64,000 bases of DNA from Endozoicomonas sp. G2_2 (GCF_017744135.1 NZ_JAGHQU010000004.1:62001-126000); one strand, 5' to 3'; counted from the first letter of the stretch, positions 20,683-30,505 are shown. Notes: a model not told the origin generated them from the letters alone. A program made the numbers and translations.

Positions 20683-22470
20683 TTAGTTCAGATGCTTCTG
20701 CAGAACCGCGAGTTGGAGTAGACGAAAGCGTTCCTTCGTACCGAGTGCTTCGAGCGGTGTCTCGATCGACGGGTCGAATAACGGCGTCAGGCGATCCATG
20801 CAGGCCCGGTGGCGAGCCAGTGCATCGGCCATGGACTGCGAACCCACGAGGCTCGGCCACGAAGGCCAGGAGCCCGAGGGTGTGCCACTATCGCTACGGC
20901 GCTTGCGCTGGACACGACGTATCTTGCGCATCGCAAACTTTACCGGAACGTTGACCCAAGGCCCGTGATAGGGGATCGAGCCGTCCGCGTGCGGTATGCC
21001 GCGGGTCGGCTTGAGCAGTGGCCGCGCCATCTGCCGAAACAGGCTGCCGTCGATACGGGCGCGGGCGGGGGCTTGAGCCGCTATCGCCAGTAGCTGATGG
21101 TCCATAAAGGGTTCGAACGCCCGATACATGCGGCGGGAGCCATGGTGGCCGGCAAGGTGGGGGTGCTGCGTGACAGGCCAGATCTGCGCCCATTCCGCAT
21201 GGTTATCGTCGAACTCGCTTTCGATCCAACGGAAATGTTCCGCCCAGCGCTCGGCCAATGCCTGGCGATATTCGGGAGCGAGGTATTCTGGCGCGGTGAA
21301 CTCTGCCCAGAACTCGCTTACCGGGTCTGCTTCCGGCCGACGCGGCTGTCCGTACTTGCCCAGCGGCGCATGCTGTTTCGGCATATACCACGCACGCAGA
21401 TAAGTATCTGCAAACCAGCCGCCGGCGATCCAGTCGTAATCGGCAAAGCCATGCCGCTGGGCAATGCCGAAGGTATGTGGCTGCAGGGCCTCGTACTGGT
21501 ATCCGATCAGCCGGGTGACCGGTTCGATCTGGTCCAGGTAATGCGTAGGCGAGCGTTGACAGAAGTGCCAGGGCACGCCTTGAGAGCGGGCGATACGCTC
21601 GGCCGTTTCGGACTCGATATTCGAGCCTTCGCCGAAGGTAAAGCAATGCTTTTCGACAGGGCCAGGCGTGGCCGCGAGAACCATACGGGAATCGGCCCCG
21701 CCACTAAGCAGGATGCCGACTCGTTGTGCTGACGCGAGCCGGCGACCCACTACATCGACGAAGCGTTCACGCAGGGCGATGGCGGTATCGCCGGTTTCCT
21801 GGGTTCCGGAGCGGCTGGGCAACCGCCAATAGCGACGTGTCTCTATGTTCTGCTGCGGTGTCGTTCTGTAGGCCACGGTGCCGGGGCCGAGTTGTTCGAC
21901 ATCGCGATAGAGCGTGTATGGGAAAGTCGGCCGGCGCTTTACCAGTAGCTCGACCAAGCTTACGTCATCAATCGTAGCTGCCGGCGTGCTCAGCCGTGCC
22001 GCCAGATCGGCATGCGTCGCGCATACCTGTGCCCCGGCCACGGAAGGGCCGCAGAACACGGGAATGGTACTCAAGTGATCGGAGAATACGCCGTAGCGGC
22101 CGGTCGGCGTATGGATGGCGACACCGGCAAATTGGCCGGACAGGTTCGCCAGCACCTGGTCGTCATCCAGCATACCTGTCACGGCAGCGCATAACCGTTG
22201 TGGGTCGGTCAGGTGCTCAAGCGTGCCGGCCCAGAATAATAGGAACTGTTCGTCGCGCCAGTATCGGAACGAGCGGGCCACAACGCTCGTGAGCACGATA
22301 CGCCCCCACGTCCCGCTGACGATCTCGATCGCAGGTTCGAAGAAAGGGGCATAGAACTCGCGGACCTTTGCGGCGATGTCTTCCGCGCCAGCGCCGGGGG
22401 CGAGATAACACCAGTCAGCGGATTCCATGAGAGCGGTTCCGCTGTCCAGTGTGCTTGCGAATTCGGGCAT
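20683..22470 (-). CDS. Asparagine synthetase-like protein, amidotransferase Cys absent
   Basis: A 595-residue protein. The second half has the Asn_synthase ATP-pyrophosphatase P-loop VGILLSGGADSRMVLAA (about residues 255-271) and GGWFADTYLRAWY. The first half resembles the Ntn glutaminase domain (FAGVAIHTPTGRYGVFSDHL, VEQLGPGTVAYR). The mature N-terminal Cys of glutamine-dependent enzymes is missing, since the protein begins MPEFAST. It may therefore use free ammonia or another amine, or activate a carboxylate for a different transfer. Such proteins occur in surface glycan loci. It lies directly upstream of the FkbM methyltransferase; a start at the second Met (22428) is possible. Confidence 0.75.
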   Translation of the reverse strand: MPEFASTLDSGTALMESADWCYLAPGAGAEDIAAKVREFYAPFFEPAIEIVSGTWGRIVLTSVVARSFRYWRDEQFLLFWAGTLEHLTDPQRLCAAVTGMLDDDQVLANLSGQFAGVAIHTPTGRYGVFSDHLSTIPVFCGPSVAGAQVCATHADLAARLSTPAATIDDVSLVELLVKRRPTFPYTLYRDVEQLGPGTVAYRTTPQQNIETRRYWRLPSRSGTQETGDTAIALRERFVDVVGRRLASAQRVGILLSGGADSRMVLAATPGPVEKHCFTFGEGSNIESETAERIARSQGVPWHFCQRSPTHYLDQIEPVTRLIGYQYEALQPHTFGIAQRHGFADYDWIAGGWFADTYLRAWYMPKQHAPLGKYGQPRRPEADPVSEFWAEFTAPEYLAPEYRQALAERWAEHFRWIESEFDDNHAEWAQIWPVTQHPHLAGHHGSRRMYRAFEPFMDHQLLAIAAQAPARARIDGSLFRQMARPLLKPTRGIPHADGSIPYHGPWVNVPVKFAMRKIRRVQRKRRSDSGTPSGSWPSWPSLVGSQSMADALARHRACMDRLTPLFDPSIETPLEALGTKERFRLLQLAVLQKHLN

Positions 22471-22579
22471 GTGGCGATTTTCGCTCGCTCTCTGACGAAT
22501 AGGAAGTCGAGGTCCTTAAAACGTAGTGACCCGTTCGAAAGAGACGCCGCCGCTCTCGATCGAGGCGACGGCTTTAGTC

Positions 22580-23551
22580 TCACAGCAACTCGGAGACTGC
22601 CTCGCGCTCGCTGCGCAGTTCGTCCTCGGTGGTCTTCATGCGGCCGCGGCTGAATTCGTCGATCTCGAGATCCTGGACGATTTCGTACTGGCCGTTCTTG
22701 CAGATGACCGGATAGGAAAACATGATGCCTTCGGCGACGCCGTAGCTGCCGTCGGACGGGATGCCCATGGAGACGATGCCGTCAGAGCCCATCACCCAGT
22801 CGCGTACGTGATCGATGGCGGCGGAGGCGGCAGAGGCAGCGCTGGAGGCGCCGCGGGCTTCGATGATCGCTGCGCCGCGCTTCTGCACGGTGGGGATGAA
22901 GTCGTTTTCGTACCAGTCGCGATCGACCAGATCGAGCGCGGCCTTGCCGTTCACGGTGGCCTGGCTGATATCCGGGTACTGGGTCGCGCTGTGGTTGCCC
23001 CAGACGATCATCTTGTCGATGTCGGTGACCTGGCTGTCGGTCTTCTGGGCCAGCTGCGACAGGGCGCGGTTATGGTCCAGACGCATCATGGCGGTGAACT
23101 GCTTGTTGTCCAGGTCCGGCGCGTTGGCTGCGGCGATCAGCGCGTTGGTGTTGGCCGGGTTGCCGACCACGAGCACCTTGACGTCCTTCGAGGCGTTGTC
23201 GTTGAGCGCCTTGCCCTGGACCGAGAAGATGTCGCCGTTGGCCTTGAGCAGGTCCGAGCGTTCCATGCCCTTGCCGCGCGGCTTGGAGCCGACCAGCAGG
23301 GCGATATCCGCGTCCTTGAACGCTTCCTCCGGCTTGTCGGTGCCGGAAACGCCGTGCACCAGCGGGAAGGCGCAGTCGTTGATTTCCATGATCACGCCCT
23401 TGAGCGCATCCATGGCCGGCGGAATCTCGAGCAGCTGCAGGATCACCGGCTGGTCCGGGCCCAGCATGTCGCCGGCGGCGATACGGAAGATAAGCGAATA
23501 GCTGATGTTGCCGGCGCCGCCGGTGATAGCTACGCGTACGGGTTCTTTCAT
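22580..23551 (-). CDS. mdh: Malate dehydrogenase
   Basis: A 323-residue NAD-dependent malate dehydrogenase that interconverts malate and oxaloacetate in the TCA cycle. [19 protein letters not shown] is the nucleotide loop, with Ser where a third Gly is frequent. [17 protein letters not shown] holds substrate arginines, [14 protein letters not shown] the Asp/Arg pair, and [14 protein letters not shown] the catalytic His. The start is the ATG at 23549-23551 with GGAG upstream. The frame is open far upstream on the minus strand, but that part is antisense to the FAD oxidoreductase gene. Confidence 0.95.
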   Translation of the reverse strand: MKEPVRVAITGGAGNISYSLIFRIAAGDMLGPDQPVILQLLEIPPAMDALKGVIMEINDCAFPLVHGVSGTDKPEEAFKDADIALLVGSKPRGKGMERSDLLKANGDIFSVQGKALNDNASKDVKVLVVGNPANTNALIAAANAPDLDNKQFTAMMRLDHNRALSQLAQKTDSQVTDIDKMIVWGNHSATQYPDISQATVNGKAALDLVDRDWYENDFIPTVQKRGAAIIEARGASSAASAASAAIDHVRDWVMGSDGIVSMGIPSDGSYGVAEGIMFSYPVICKNGQYEIVQDLEIDEFSRGRMKTTEDELRSEREAVSELL

Positions 23552-23703
23552 GGCTGCTCCTTGGAGGAAATGTTCTGACGATGAACGGATGTTGAAGCCG
23601 GACCCGGGCGCTTCGCGCGGGCGGTCGTGCCGAATTTCGTTAGACTGACCGTCGCAACGCGGCTGGGCCGTGAGTGGCGACACCCTGTCGAAAGTCGCCG
23701 CAA

Positions 23704-23732
23704 AGCATAGCCGAAACGCCAAAATGGGTAAA
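23704..23732 (-). promoter_or_regulatory. Sigma70-like promoter for mdh
   Basis: On the minus strand TTTACC (23727-23732) and TATGCT (23704-23709) are spaced by 17 bases, each matching the consensus at four of six positions. Transcription would begin about 150 bases before the mdh ATG. The 249-base space is shared with the divergent FAD oxidoreductase gene. Confidence 0.45.
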
Positions 23733-23800
23733 AAAGCATCCGTGCAGCCACGGGCGCCGTAATCACGGCGTTGGCTTGCGCGCGCGCTTGAAGGGATGAC

Positions 23801-25066
23801 ATGCAGCGAATCGCGATCGTGGGCAGCGGGATTGCCGGACTGGGTGCGGCCTGGCTGCTGGACGGCGTGGCCGAGGTCACGGTGTTCGAGGCGGCCAACC
23901 GCGCCGGCGGGCACGCCAATACGGTGATGGCGGGCGATCAGCCCGTCGATACCGGCTTCATCGTTCTGAACGACCGTAACTACCCGAATTTCGAAGGATT
24001 GCTGGCCGCTCTCGATGTGCCCACGCGCGACAGCGACATGTCGTTCGCTGTGTCCATAGGCCAGGGTGCGGTCGAATGGGCGGGCGACAGCTGGCGTACA
24101 CTGTTCGCGCAGAAAAGTCGTGCATTCGATCCCAGGCATTGGCGGATGATTGCGGATATCGTGCGCTTCAATCGTCAGGCGCGGCAGCTGATCGCCACCG
24201 ACGCGCTGCCCTCGATGTCGCTGGGCGAGTTTCTCGACCGAAACGATTACAGCGATGCCTTCGCTGCGCGCTATCTGCTGCCCATGGCCGCCGCGATCTG
24301 GTCCACGCCGACCGCCAACATGCGCGATTTTCCGGTCGGCGCATTCATGCATTTCTTCAACAACCACGGCCTGCTGGAACTCAGCAACCGGCCGCAGTGG
24401 AAGACTATCGTCGGCGGCAGCCAGCGCTATGTGCAGGCGATTGCGCGTCGACTGGGGGCGGGGCTGCGCCTGGCCTGCCCGGTGGCGCGGGTGCGCCGCG
24501 ACGATGCGGGCGCGCACGTCACGCTGCGCTCGGGCGAGACCGAGACTTTCGACAGCGTCATCTTCGCCTGCCATGCCGACCAGACCCGCCGGATTCTCGC
24601 GGATGCAAGCACGCGCGAGCGTGCTCTGCTGAGCGCGTTCGGCTTCCAGCCCAATCGCGCGATCCTGCATAGCGACGTGGCGCTGATGCCGCGGCGGCGG
24701 GGCGTGTGGGCGTCCTGGAATTACCTGGCCGATCGCGATGCCGTCGACGACCAGCGCGTGGCGGTGAGTTACTGGATGAATCGCCTGCAGTCGATCCCCG
24801 GCGAGCGTCAGTACATCGTCAGCCTCAACCCGTTGACCGAGCCCGACCCGCAGCACGTGATTCGCGAGATCGAATACGATCATCCGGTCTTCGACGGCGA
24901 CGCGATCGCCGCACAGAAACGGCTCGACGAGATTCAGGGCGTGAATCGTGCCTGGTTCTGTGGTGCATGGACGGCCTACGGCTTTCACGAGGACGGTCTG
25001 GCTTCGGGCGTGCGCGTGGCGCGGGCGCTGGGCGCGACCGTCCCTTGGAGCGGTGGCGATGGCTAG
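23801..25066 (+). CDS. FAD-dependent amine-oxidase-like oxidoreductase (COG2907 type)
   Basis: A 421-residue flavoprotein. The dinucleotide-binding motif [18 protein letters not shown] at the N-terminus is followed by [15 protein letters not shown], the GG doublet of the amine oxidase family, and [19 protein letters not shown] at the C-terminus closes the FAD site. The reaction is unknown. In many proteobacteria this gene precedes a DUF1365 gene and cfa, as here, so a role in modifying cyclopropane or unsaturated fatty acyl chains is inferred. The 3' end overlaps the next gene by 8 bases. Confidence 0.85.
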   Translation: MQRIAIVGSGIAGLGAAWLLDGVAEVTVFEAANRAGGHANTVMAGDQPVDTGFIVLNDRNYPNFEGLLAALDVPTRDSDMSFAVSIGQGAVEWAGDSWRTLFAQKSRAFDPRHWRMIADIVRFNRQARQLIATDALPSMSLGEFLDRNDYSDAFAARYLLPMAAAIWSTPTANMRDFPVGAFMHFFNNHGLLELSNRPQWKTIVGGSQRYVQAIARRLGAGLRLACPVARVRRDDAGAHVTLRSGETETFDSVIFACHADQTRRILADASTRERALLSAFGFQPNRAILHSDVALMPRRRGVWASWNYLADRDAVDDQRVAVSYWMNRLQSIPGERQYIVSLNPLTEPDPQHVIREIEYDHPVFDGDAIAAQKRLDEIQGVNRAWFCGAWTAYGFHEDGLASGVRVARALGATVPWSGGDG

Positions 25067-25844
25067 CCCGGCCGCGCTCTACCGGTGCCGGGTCATGCAC
25101 CGGCGGCCCGGCCGGCCGCGCTATCGGTTCGCCTATCGCAGCTTTTATCTGCTGCTCGATATCGATGCGATCGACGACGCATGCGCGATGTCTGCGCTGA
25201 TCTCGCGCAATCGCTTCAACGTGCTGTCGTTCAACGATGCGGATCACGGCGCGCATCGTGCCGACCAAAGTCTGCGGACGTGGCTCGACGGGCTGCTCGA
25301 CCGGCATGGGGTCGATCTTGACGGCGGGCGCGTCCAGCTTTTGACCATGCCGCGCGTTTTCGGCTACGGCTTTCACCCGATCAGCGTGTTCTATTGCCGA
25401 CACGCCGATGGCGGGCTGCGGGCGATCGTTGTGGAGGTTCACAACACTTTTGGCGAGCATCATTTTTACGTGCTGCACGAGCACGGCGCGCGCCTGGCTT
25501 GGGGCGCGGCGCAGCACAAGGCCAAGGCGTTTCACGTCTCGCCGTTCATCGATCGCAGTGGGGCCTATCGTTTCCACTTCGCCGAGCCGGCCGCGCGCCT
25601 CGGTGTTGGCATCCGGCTGTTCCAGAAGGCCGAGGCCGACGAGGCGCGGCGGCTTCGAATCGCGACCACGCTCACGGGCGAGCGGCGGGCGCTGACCACG
25701 GCCAACATCTTTCTCGCGGTTTCGCGCGTACCGTTCATGACGATGAAAGTGACGGCGGCGATCCATTGGCAGGCGCTCAAGCTCTGGCTGCGCGGCGCCG
25801 TATTCCACCGCAAACCGACCCAGAACAAACCGAATGTCTCATGA
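25059..25844 (+). CDS. DUF1365-domain protein
   Basis: A 261-residue cytoplasmic protein of the DUF1365 family. [16 protein letters not shown] begins the domain. [38 protein letters not shown] and [14 protein letters not shown] are the conserved blocks, and [17 protein letters not shown] lies downstream. No biochemical function is established. The ATG at 25059 overlaps the upstream flavoprotein gene, and its own 3' end overlaps cfa by 11 bases, so the three are one translational unit. Confidence 0.85.
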   Translation: MASPAALYRCRVMHRRPGRPRYRFAYRSFYLLLDIDAIDDACAMSALISRNRFNVLSFNDADHGAHRADQSLRTWLDGLLDRHGVDLDGGRVQLLTMPRVFGYGFHPISVFYCRHADGGLRAIVVEVHNTFGEHHFYVLHEHGARLAWGAAQHKAKAFHVSPFIDRSGAYRFHFAEPAARLGVGIRLFQKAEADEARRLRIATTLTGERRALTTANIFLAVSRVPFMTMKVTAAIHWQALKLWLRGAVFHRKPTQNKPNVS

Positions 25845-27069
25845 ATTCACGGCACTGAACCGGACGGCGGGCGCCACCCGCCAAGCCGGCGAGCCGACCA
25901 ACTGGCGCGAACGGCAGGTCGTCAAGCGGCTGGATCGCCTGCATACCGGCCGTCTGGAAGTCACGCTGCCCAACGATTCGCTGGCGATCTTCGCGGGCGA
26001 GCGGCCGGGGCCGTCCGCGGCGCTGCGTATCCGCACGCCCGCGATGGTCACGCGCCTGTTCAAGGCCGGTTCGATCGGTTTCGCGGAAGGCTATATGGCC
26101 GGCGAATGGGATACCGACGACCTCGCCACGCTCATCTACCTGCTGCATCTCAACGAGGACGCGCTCGAGCCGGATTTCTCGCGCCTGCAGCATCTCTATA
26201 CCCTGATCAGCGCGGTGCGCCATCGGCTGCGGCGTAACTCCAGGGCAGGTTCGCGGCGCAACATCGCGTACCACTACGACCTGGGCAACGATTTCTACGC
26301 TCAGTGGCTGGACGAGACCTGGACCTACTCCAGCGCGATTTTCGCCCGCCCCGACGAGCCGCTGGCCGACGCGCAGCGGCGCAAGTATGCGCGGCTGCTC
26401 GCGCGGCTGAACGCCAAGCCCGGCGATCATATTCTCGAGATCGGCTGTGGCTGGGGTGGGTTCGCCCGCTATGCGGCCGAGCAGGGCGGCTGCCATGTCA
26501 CCGGCCTGACGCTGTCGACCGAGCAACTGCGCTTTGCCGAGGCGAAAACACGCGAAGCGGGTCTCGCCGACCGCGTGCAGTTCGAACTGCGCGACTATCG
26601 CGACGTCACCGACACCTACGACCACGTGGTATCGATCGAGATGTACGAGGCCGTCGGCGAAGCCTATTGGCCGACCTACTTCAAAGCCATTCGCGATGCG
26701 CTCAAGCCCGGCGGTCGGGCCGCCATTCAGGCGATCACGATCGAGGACGAACGCTTCGACTATTACCGCGCCAACGTCGACTTCATCCAGGAATATGTCT
26801 TCCCCGGCGGCATGCTGGCTTCGCCCGAGATTTTCCGGGCGAAGGCCGCGGCACAGGGGCTGGTCCCCCGCGAGGCCGATTTCTACGGCAAGGACTACGC
26901 ACGCACCCTCATGCGCTGGGATGACGCGGTCTGCGAAGCGCGTGAAGCGATCGTCGCCGAACGCGGCGAGCCGTTCTTTCGCATGTGGCGCTATTATCTC
27001 GCCTATTGTGCGGCGGGGTTCACCTCCGGGAATATCGATCTCATGCAGATTGCGCTCGAACGTGATTGA
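25834..27069 (+). CDS. cfa: Cyclopropane-fatty-acyl-phospholipid synthase
   Basis: A 411-residue enzyme that methylenates unsaturated phospholipid acyl chains with SAM. The N-terminal lipid-binding part carries AGSIGFAEGYMAGEWDTDDL. Then come YHYDLGNDFYAQWLDETWTY and SSAIF, the SAM motif HILEIGCGWGGFARYAAEQ, TGLTLSTEQLRFAEA, and VSIEMYEAVGEAYWPTYF. The acidic and tyrosine residues of the active site are present. It acts on the inner face of the cytoplasmic membrane, and its products usually accumulate in stationary phase or under acid or salt stress. Confidence 0.93.
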   Translation: MSHEFTALNRTAGATRQAGEPTNWRERQVVKRLDRLHTGRLEVTLPNDSLAIFAGERPGPSAALRIRTPAMVTRLFKAGSIGFAEGYMAGEWDTDDLATLIYLLHLNEDALEPDFSRLQHLYTLISAVRHRLRRNSRAGSRRNIAYHYDLGNDFYAQWLDETWTYSSAIFARPDEPLADAQRRKYARLLARLNAKPGDHILEIGCGWGGFARYAAEQGGCHVTGLTLSTEQLRFAEAKTREAGLADRVQFELRDYRDVTDTYDHVVSIEMYEAVGEAYWPTYFKAIRDALKPGGRAAIQAITIEDERFDYYRANVDFIQEYVFPGGMLASPEIFRAKAAAQGLVPREADFYGKDYARTLMRWDDAVCEAREAIVAERGEPFFRMWRYYLAYCAAGFTSGNIDLMQIALERD

Positions 27070-27108
27070 CCGGCACCGGTTCGGCGAACGACAGCATGTG
27101 ACGGCGGC

Positions 27109-28452
27109 ATGAGCGGCCCGCGCATGGCGCTGGACCGGCTGGGTGCCTACGGCATTCTCGGTTTGCCGTTGGCCGCGCTCGGCCTGCCGCTTGTAGTCTA
27201 TCTGCCGCCGTTCTATTCACAGATGCCAGGCCTGAACACCGGCATCGTCGGCATTCTGATCTTCGTCGCGCGCCTGTTCGACGTGGTGTCCGATCCCATC
27301 ATCGGCAGCGCCTCGGACCGGTTGCAGACACGCTTTGGCCGGCGCCGACCCTGGATCGCGGCCGGCACGCCACTGCTCATGCTGGCCGCGTGGTTTCTGT
27401 TCATGCCGCCGGACAATGCCGGCGCGGCCTATCTGCTCGTCTGGAGCATTCTCGCCTATCTCGGCTGGACGCTGATCTACCTGCCGTACACGACCCTGGG
27501 TGCGGAGTTGTCGAGCGATTACGACGAGCGATCGCGCATCACCGCCTGGCGCGAGGGCTTCTTCGTGCTCGGCACGCTCATCGCCATCATGCTGCCCGCG
27601 CTCACCCAACGGCTGGCTGGCGGCGCCGGGGCGGGTCTTGCGGCGATCGCGGTGTTTCTTGTGGTGGCGCTGCCGATCGCCACCGCGCTGTTTCTTTGGC
27701 GCGTGGCCGAGCCGGCCGGCGAGAACGCCTCGCGTATTCGCTGGCGTGAGAGCGCGCAGCTGCTGGCGCTCAACGCACCGTTCCGGCGGCTGCTGATCGC
27801 CTACCTGTTCAATGGTGCGGCCAACGGTCTGCCGGCAGCGCTGTTCCTGTTCTTCGTCACCGCCATTCTCGGCGGCAGCGAAGTCACCGGCGGGATCTTT
27901 CTGGCTATCTATTTCCTGTCTGCGGTGGCCGGCCTGCCGCTCTGGTTGCGTATCGGGCGCAACTGGAGCAAGCACCGGCTCTGGTGTGCGTCGATGCTCT
28001 GGGTGAGCTTCGTGTTCGTCTTCACGCTCACGCTGGGTGAGGGCAGCTATATCGGCTACGGGATCATCTGCGTGCTCGGCGGCACCTGCCTCGGCGTCGA
28101 TCAGGCGATCGCGGCATCCATCCAGGCCGACGTGATCGACGAGGACACCGCCGCCGGCGGTGACGGCCGCGCCGGGCTGTACTTCGGCCTCTGGGGCATG
28201 GCCACCAAGCTGGCGTTCGCGATCGCGCTCGGCATCGCCTACCCGGTGCTATGGCTGGCCGGCTTCGATGCCGCGCAGGACAACGATGCCACCGCGCTGT
28301 GGACACTCGCCGTGCTCTACGGTCTGTTGCCGGTGGTCATCAAGCTGGGCGTGGTCGCGTTGATGTGGAATTTCCCGCTCGATCGGCGTCGCCATGCCGA
28401 GCTGCAAGACAGCATCGGCCGGGAACGTGGCGCCGCTTCGGCGAGCGCCTGA
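27109..28452 (+). CDS. MFS transporter of the GPH (MelB-like) family
   Basis: A 447-residue integral membrane protein with about 12 hydrophobic helices. The loop FDVVSDPIIGSASDRLQTRFGRRRPW is the conserved 2/3 loop of glycoside-pentoside-hexuronide:cation symporters, and a related acidic loop lies near the middle. Its place 39 bases after cfa suggests the same transcript. In such clusters a lipid or organic solute may be the cargo rather than a sugar; nothing in the sequence settles the substrate. Confidence 0.82.
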   Translation: MSGPRMALDRLGAYGILGLPLAALGLPLVVYLPPFYSQMPGLNTGIVGILIFVARLFDVVSDPIIGSASDRLQTRFGRRRPWIAAGTPLLMLAAWFLFMPPDNAGAAYLLVWSILAYLGWTLIYLPYTTLGAELSSDYDERSRITAWREGFFVLGTLIAIMLPALTQRLAGGAGAGLAAIAVFLVVALPIATALFLWRVAEPAGENASRIRWRESAQLLALNAPFRRLLIAYLFNGAANGLPAALFLFFVTAILGGSEVTGGIFLAIYFLSAVAGLPLWLRIGRNWSKHRLWCASMLWVSFVFVFTLTLGEGSYIGYGIICVLGGTCLGVDQAIAASIQADVIDEDTAAGGDGRAGLYFGLWGMATKLAFAIALGIAYPVLWLAGFDAAQDNDATALWTLAVLYGLLPVVIKLGVVALMWNFPLDRRRHAELQDSIGRERGAASASA

Positions 28453-28525
28453 TCACCTCTCGTGACCGCGCGCGTGGGTCAGTGGCCGGTCATCGCCACG
28501 CGACTCACGGCGACAGATGGAATGG

Positions 28526-28619
28526 TTTCACGCAAAGCCGCCAAGGCGCCAAGAATGATGCAGGTGAGTGATCGAAGCGTGCCCTCTGTCACTTTGCGTC
28601 TTCGCGCCTTTGCGTGAGG
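28526..28619. repeat. Palindromic intergenic repeat, copy 1
   Basis: The left arm TTTCACGCAAAGCCGCCAAG and the right arm TTCGCGCCTTTGCGTGAG are imperfect inverted repeats enclosing about 45 bases. The same arms occur at 33528-33609. It lies between the transporter gene and the SCO1 gene, which converge, so it could act as a bidirectional transcription end or a REP-like mobile repeat. The rest of the 248-base gap holds nothing else I recognise. Confidence 0.7.
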
Positions 28620-28700
28620 CAAAACAGGGCCTGGTCGCATCAGCCGAAATCGCGCCTCACGTTGATTGATATCGCGACGTGATCGAACTGCCGCCTTCGG

Positions 28701-29306
28701 CTATTCGAGACTCGCCAGCAGCTTTTTCAGATCGGCGGTGAGTTCATCCACCGTCTCGGTCTGGTTCACGAGCAGCCGCGAGCGGCCCTCCGGCCCGAAT
28801 ACGAAGATCGCGCTGCTGTGTGAAACCAGATAAAAGCCGTTGTCGTTCGGCTCGCCGTAGCCGTAGGTCACGCGGTAGCGCTTGGTCAGCGTCTTGAGCT
28901 GGTCCTGATTGCCGGTCAGGCCGACGAACGCGTCGCCAAAGCTCGATGTGTACTGTTCCAGGCGCTTCGGCGTATCGCGTTCGGGGTCCACACTCAAAAA
29001 CAGCACGTCCACGTCGTCGCGCACGTCGTCATCCAGACCGCCAAGCGCGGCGCGGATACGCGACATGGTCGCCGGGCAGATATCCGGGCAATTGGTGTAG
29101 CCGAAGAACAGCAGCTTGAGCCGGCCGTCGTAGTCGGCCTCGGTCACCGTCTCGCCCTGGTCGTCGGTGAGCTCGAAGGCGAGATCGGGCATCACGCCCG
29201 CGATGTCGTGCGCGGTGTATTCCGGTTCGCCGCCACAGCCGGCAAGCATCAGAACGGCGCACAGCAGGCCCGCGATCGCGTGGCGCTGAAAGGATCGGGC
29301 GGTCAT
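28701..29306 (-). CDS. SCO1/SenC-family copper chaperone lipoprotein
   Basis: A 201-residue thioredoxin-fold protein that delivers copper to the CuA site of cytochrome oxidase. A lipobox LMLAGCGG makes it a lipoprotein, anchored on the periplasmic side. LLFFGYTNCPDICPATMSRI contains the CxxxC copper ligands, and YLVSHSSAIFVFGPEG holds the conserved His. The ATG at 29304-29306 overlaps the ctaG stop (ATGA); the frame is open further upstream inside ctaG. The pairing with CtaG supports a role in oxidase assembly, although no oxidase subunit gene is in the window. Confidence 0.9.
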   Translation of the reverse strand: MTARSFQRHAIAGLLCAVLMLAGCGGEPEYTAHDIAGVMPDLAFELTDDQGETVTEADYDGRLKLLFFGYTNCPDICPATMSRIRAALGGLDDDVRDDVDVLFLSVDPERDTPKRLEQYTSSFGDAFVGLTGNQDQLKTLTKRYRVTYGYGEPNDNGFYLVSHSSAIFVFGPEGRSRLLVNQTETVDELTADLKKLLASLE

Positions 29307-30160
29307 GTCGGAGACTCCTTGGTGGACGTGCCGGCGGCGACGGCCGGACTGCGGTCGTGCACGAAGCCGAAGCGCAGCAGAATGAGGGTGGCGACAACGC
29401 TCATCATCGCCGCGGGGATCCATGTGATCAGGCCGCCGAGCTGCTGGTCGACGATAGGCGAGATCGGAAACGCGCGCCCGCAGACAGCGTAGACGTCGTA
29501 GACGGTATCCGGCGCGAGCGCGATATAGGCGCCGAGCGCGATCTGTGGCGGCATGACCGCCCAGAGCACGATGATGCGCAGGCCGGTGGAATAGGTGGTG
29601 CGGGTGGTGCCCGGCGGACGCGGATCGAGCATGAACCACCAGAACAGCAGGCCATCGACAGCCATGGACAGGTTCATCAGCCAGTAGTCGCGTGCGGACA
29701 GCATGGCGGTGAAATGGATCGACGGCGTGAGCCAGAAATAGATCAGGCCTACGAAAAGCACCGCGCTGATCACCGGGTGCTGGATGAAACGATAGCTCCA
29801 GCTGATCGGCGGCAGCGCCCCGAGCCCGCGCATGCCGCGGTTCAACCAGGCGGGCGCGCCCGCTGCGAGGATCGCGGTCGGCATCGACAGGGCGATCAGG
29901 AACGGGCCGAGATGATGCAGGATCAGATGCTGCGCACGGTGGATGAAGAACATGTATTGCGCGTAGTAGTCGACATGCGTCTGCATGACGACATACATCG
30001 ACACCAGGCCGAGAAGGAACGCCAGCGCGGGCAGGGCATCGCGTGCCCGGCGGCGACGCACGAGACCGCGCAGGTAGCAGGCCGCGACCAGGGCGAATAC
30101 AGCGATCAGCCAGGGCTGTGGCTCCCAGGGCGTGATCCAGCGGATGATCTCGTCAGTCAT
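29303..30160 (-). CDS. ctaG: Cytochrome c oxidase assembly protein CtaG (caa3 type)
   Basis: A 285-residue membrane protein with about seven hydrophobic helices, of the caa3_CtaG family (pfam09678). Conserved blocks include QYMFFIHRAQHLILHHLGPF with metal-binding histidines, HPVISAVLFVGLIYFWLTP and LMLDPRPPG-like WFMLDPRP. It is thought to help insert copper into cytochrome oxidase subunit I. This is the CtaG unrelated to Cox11. It is followed directly, with a 4-base overlap, by the SCO1 gene. The 150 bases upstream to the small membrane protein gene show no clear promoter. Confidence 0.87.
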   Translation of the reverse strand: MTDEIIRWITPWEPQPWLIAVFALVAACYLRGLVRRRRARDALPALAFLLGLVSMYVVMQTHVDYYAQYMFFIHRAQHLILHHLGPFLIALSMPTAILAAGAPAWLNRGMRGLGALPPISWSYRFIQHPVISAVLFVGLIYFWLTPSIHFTAMLSARDYWLMNLSMAVDGLLFWWFMLDPRPPGTTRTTYSTGLRIIVLWAVMPPQIALGAYIALAPDTVYDVYAVCGRAFPISPIVDQQLGGLITWIPAAMMSVVATLILLRFGFVHDRSPAVAAGTSTKESPT

Positions 30161-30310
30161 GCGGCAATGGCGTCACTCGGTGAGCCGTCGGTTTCTGGCG
30201 GTGCGAACGCGACATGTCTGTCGTGCGGGCGGCTAATTGGCTCGCGGCCGTTGATACGTGCCGCAGGGCGCGCGGGATGTCATGGAACGGCGCGGGACGC
30301 CGCGCAGTGA

Positions 30311-30502
30311 TCAGCGCTTCCAGTCGTCCTTTTCGCGCTCTTCCTCGGCCCAGGCGTCCTCGTCGAGGTCGCGCAGCTTGCTGCGATCGACGTGCTTGAG
30401 GTCCTCGCGGCTGGCTGCAATCTGACGGCGTACCCATTGCAGCAGGCCCAGGCCCGCCACAACGAGCGCGATGACGATGATGACCCAGACGATGGTGTTC
30501 AT
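30311..30502 (-). CDS. Small single-pass membrane protein
   Basis: A 63-residue protein with one N-terminal transmembrane helix (MNTIVWVIIVIALVVAGLGLL) followed by a charged tail (REDLKHVDRSKLRDLDED and EEEREKDDWKR). No family is recognised. It begins 3 bases after the SDR stop, so it is the last gene of the YihG-SDR run. The composition is protein-like and the spacing tight, which supports it being real. Confidence 0.55.
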   Translation of the reverse strand: MNTIVWVIIVIALVVAGLGLLQWVRRQIAASREDLKHVDRSKLRDLDEDAWAEEEREKDDWKR

Positions 30503-30505
30503 GCG

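Noticed and set aside
22580-24988. A very long minus-strand frame that would fuse malate dehydrogenase to a 479-residue N-terminal part
   Set aside because: The extra part is antisense to the FAD oxidoreductase gene, has no protein family features, and homologues start at the ATG at 23551, which has a GGAG ribosome site.
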